Positions 13,801 through 14,313 of a stretch of 14,313 bases of DNA are shown piece after piece; the stretch's first letter is position 1, and every line of letters begins with the position of its first letter. Under the pieces are notes generated by a model. The model did not search any database. It worked only from the letters and a program-made list of their open reading frames with translations, and was not told where the DNA came from. This DNA is from UBA1672 sp964587815 (lineage in GTDB: Bacteria; Pseudomonadota; Alphaproteobacteria; Micavibrionales; Micavibrionaceae): positions 1 to 14,313 of the forward strand of contig CAZPMH010000034.1 in assembly GCA_964587815.1 (NCBI GenBank). Direction: 5' to 3'. A program made the position numbers and the translations under genes.

Positions 13801-14313
13801 GCGGCCATATCCGCGAGATCGGAGTGGAGCTGTACCAACAAATGCTGGAAGAAGCCGTTGCCGCGGCGAAAGCAGGCGTAACAAACATTGAAGATATGGT
13901 AGATCAGGACTGGTCGCCGCAGATTAATATCGGCGCCTCTGTGCTTATTCCCGAAACATATGTCGAAGACCTCGCTGTGCGAATGAGCCTGTACCGCCGC
14001 CTGAACGACCTCGATGATAAAAGCGAAATCGAAGGCTTTGCCGCCGAAATGATTGATCGATTTGGTAAATTACCCGACGAGGTCGAAAACCTTCTGCAAA
14101 TTCTCACTGTAAAACGCATGTGCAAGCAAGCGGGAATATCCAGCATCGAAGCCGGACCAAAAGGTGCGATCATTGCCTTCCACAATAACGTTCCGCCTGA
14201 CGTGGATGCGCTGATGCAATGGATAGGGCGCAAAGCGGGAAGCGTTAAAATCCGCCCTGATCAAAAGCTGTCTGTTATTCGAAACTGGCCGAAACCCATG
14301 CAACGCATCAAAG
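10827..14313 (+). CDS. mfd: Transcription-repair coupling factor Mfd (3' end cut by window)
   Basis: Mfd removes RNA polymerase stalled at DNA lesions and recruits UvrA for strand-specific repair. From the GTG at 10827 (AAGG eight bases upstream; first usable start after an in-frame stop at 10752) 1162 codons are open to the window edge. The usual length is about 1150-1170, so only a few residues are probably missing. Domain order: UvrB-like N-terminal module (CLPAWDCLPYDRVSPHG near 73-89, GLIDLYPAGYENPLRIDLFGDE near 180), a linker and D3 region, and the CarD-like RNA-polymerase-interacting domain starting with LVVHVDHGIGRF (about 510-521). The SF2 motor follows: Walker A GDVGFGKT (656-663), DEEQRFGV (757-764), TATPIPRTLQM, TNIIESGIDIP and QIRGRIGRSK. 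A C-terminal TRCF domain starts near residue 1025. All motor motifs look intact. The sequence ends in PKPMQRIK. Confidence 0.97.
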   Translation, partial: MHSSATKEQAKSQTDNGFTTIYGAPEGQDARILADKARGIMPDDGVLVHVALSDNRIQTLADLLAFFAPDVKVLCLPAWDCLPYDRVSPHGDVVAERVAALTTLMLWQNESKRYPRILLTSVNASLQRVMPRNTLEEATLSVEKDGALDIDKLTVFLTQNGYIRNDTVREAGDFAIRGGLIDLYPAGYENPLRIDLFGDEVESIKTFDPLSQRTVEEIKGFTLKPVTEFFFNDDSIATFRRAYREAFGMPDKDDPLYNAVSNGQRYNGMEHWLPLFYDKMETIFDYAPNAQVTLDHHAWDAYIDRIDQVKDFYQARKTLQEAAAAKKNKEKATISGTIYNPIAPKALYIMPEEWRSYKADAEQFTPFGAPEESAEHDAGARKSRNFSDIRAMPNGDVFAELKKHIQSLQKQGKKTLLAAYSEGSKERLKGLIENANFKNIVNLQDARDIKKLKTDAIGMCIMPLENGFNANDIAVLTEQDILGDRLARKAKKTRKADNFLTEVSALDEGDLVVHVDHGIGRFIALETINATGIVNDCLKIEYAGGDKLFVPVVNLEVLSRFGSDEGTTQLDKLGGAGWQSRKARAKKNLMEIADKLLGIAAARQLRKADQLQIGDALYNEFVARFPYNETEDQERSINAVLEDMAGTYPMDHLVCGDVGFGKTEVALRAAYVAAMSGVQVAVVVPTTLLARQHYNNFIKRFEGTGIRIGQLSRMVSAKDAKLTKEGLDSGEVQIVIGTHALFAKTLKFNNLGLLIVDEEQRFGVKQKEKLKELKNNIHVLTLTATPIPRTLQMSLTGVKEMSLITTPPVDRLAIRTFVMPTDEVVIRDALLREKYRGGQSFYVVPRVKDLKEIKDMLREAVPEIKVIDAHGQMTPAELEDRMTAFYDGQYDVLLATNIIESGIDIPTANTMIVHRADMFGLAQLYQIRGRIGRSKVRAYAYLTYKPNAILSPNAQKRLEVMETLDTLGSGFQLASHDMDIRGAGNLLGDAQSGHIREIGVELYQQMLEEAVAAAKAGVTNIEDMVDQDWSPQINIGASVLIPETYVEDLAVRMSLYRRLNDLDDKSEIEGFAAEMIDRFGKLPDEVENLLQILTVKRMCKQAGISSIEAGPKGAIIAFHNNVPPDVDALMQWIGRKAGSVKIRPDQKLSVIRNWPKPMQRIK

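Overview
The window looks like draft chromosomal sequence of an alphaproteobacterium. The evidence is the recG / sdhE / mfd neighbourhood typical of that class, a DUF502 protein beside recG, and a betaine-lipid btaA-btaB pair. A run of exactly 100 N (9135-9234) marks an unresolved assembly join. I cannot name a genus.

Left edge (1-300): a tRNA-Tyr gene on the minus strand is followed by the first 24 codons of a tyrosine recombinase that runs off the window. This is the usual arrangement of an integrative element (prophage or island) inserted at a tRNA 3' end; the element itself lies outside the window.

386-2450: rlmB (23S rRNA 2'-O-ribose methyltransferase) comes first. It is followed by an AT-richer stretch with a doubtful small membrane-protein ORF, a perfect inverted repeat, a good intrinsic terminator and a lipoprotein of unknown function.

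2456-5224: three tightly packed plus-strand genes encode a glutamate/aspartate-type cation symporter, a DUF502 membrane protein and a short-form serine O-acetyltransferase (cysE, first step of cysteine synthesis).

5226-7690 (minus strand): recG, with a small four-helix membrane protein overlapping its 3' end by two bases. 7778-8086 (plus strand): sdhE, the succinate dehydrogenase flavinylation factor.

8108-10736 (minus strand): a block lying between sdhE and mfd. It holds an unrecognised AT-rich, acidic, probably coiled-coil protein and the btaA-btaB pair. BtaA moves the 3-amino-3-carboxypropyl group of S-adenosylmethionine onto diacylglycerol, and BtaB trimethylates it to the phosphorus-free lipid DGTS. 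btaB is interrupted by the N run.

10827-14313 (plus strand): mfd, the transcription-repair coupling factor, divergent from btaA across a 90-base gap whose two candidate promoters share one TATATA core. mfd is cut by the window end but nearly complete. I found no CRISPR array, no transposase and no clearly new multi-gene system; the most notable points are the tRNA-Tyr integration edge, the bta block, and the unrecognised genes.
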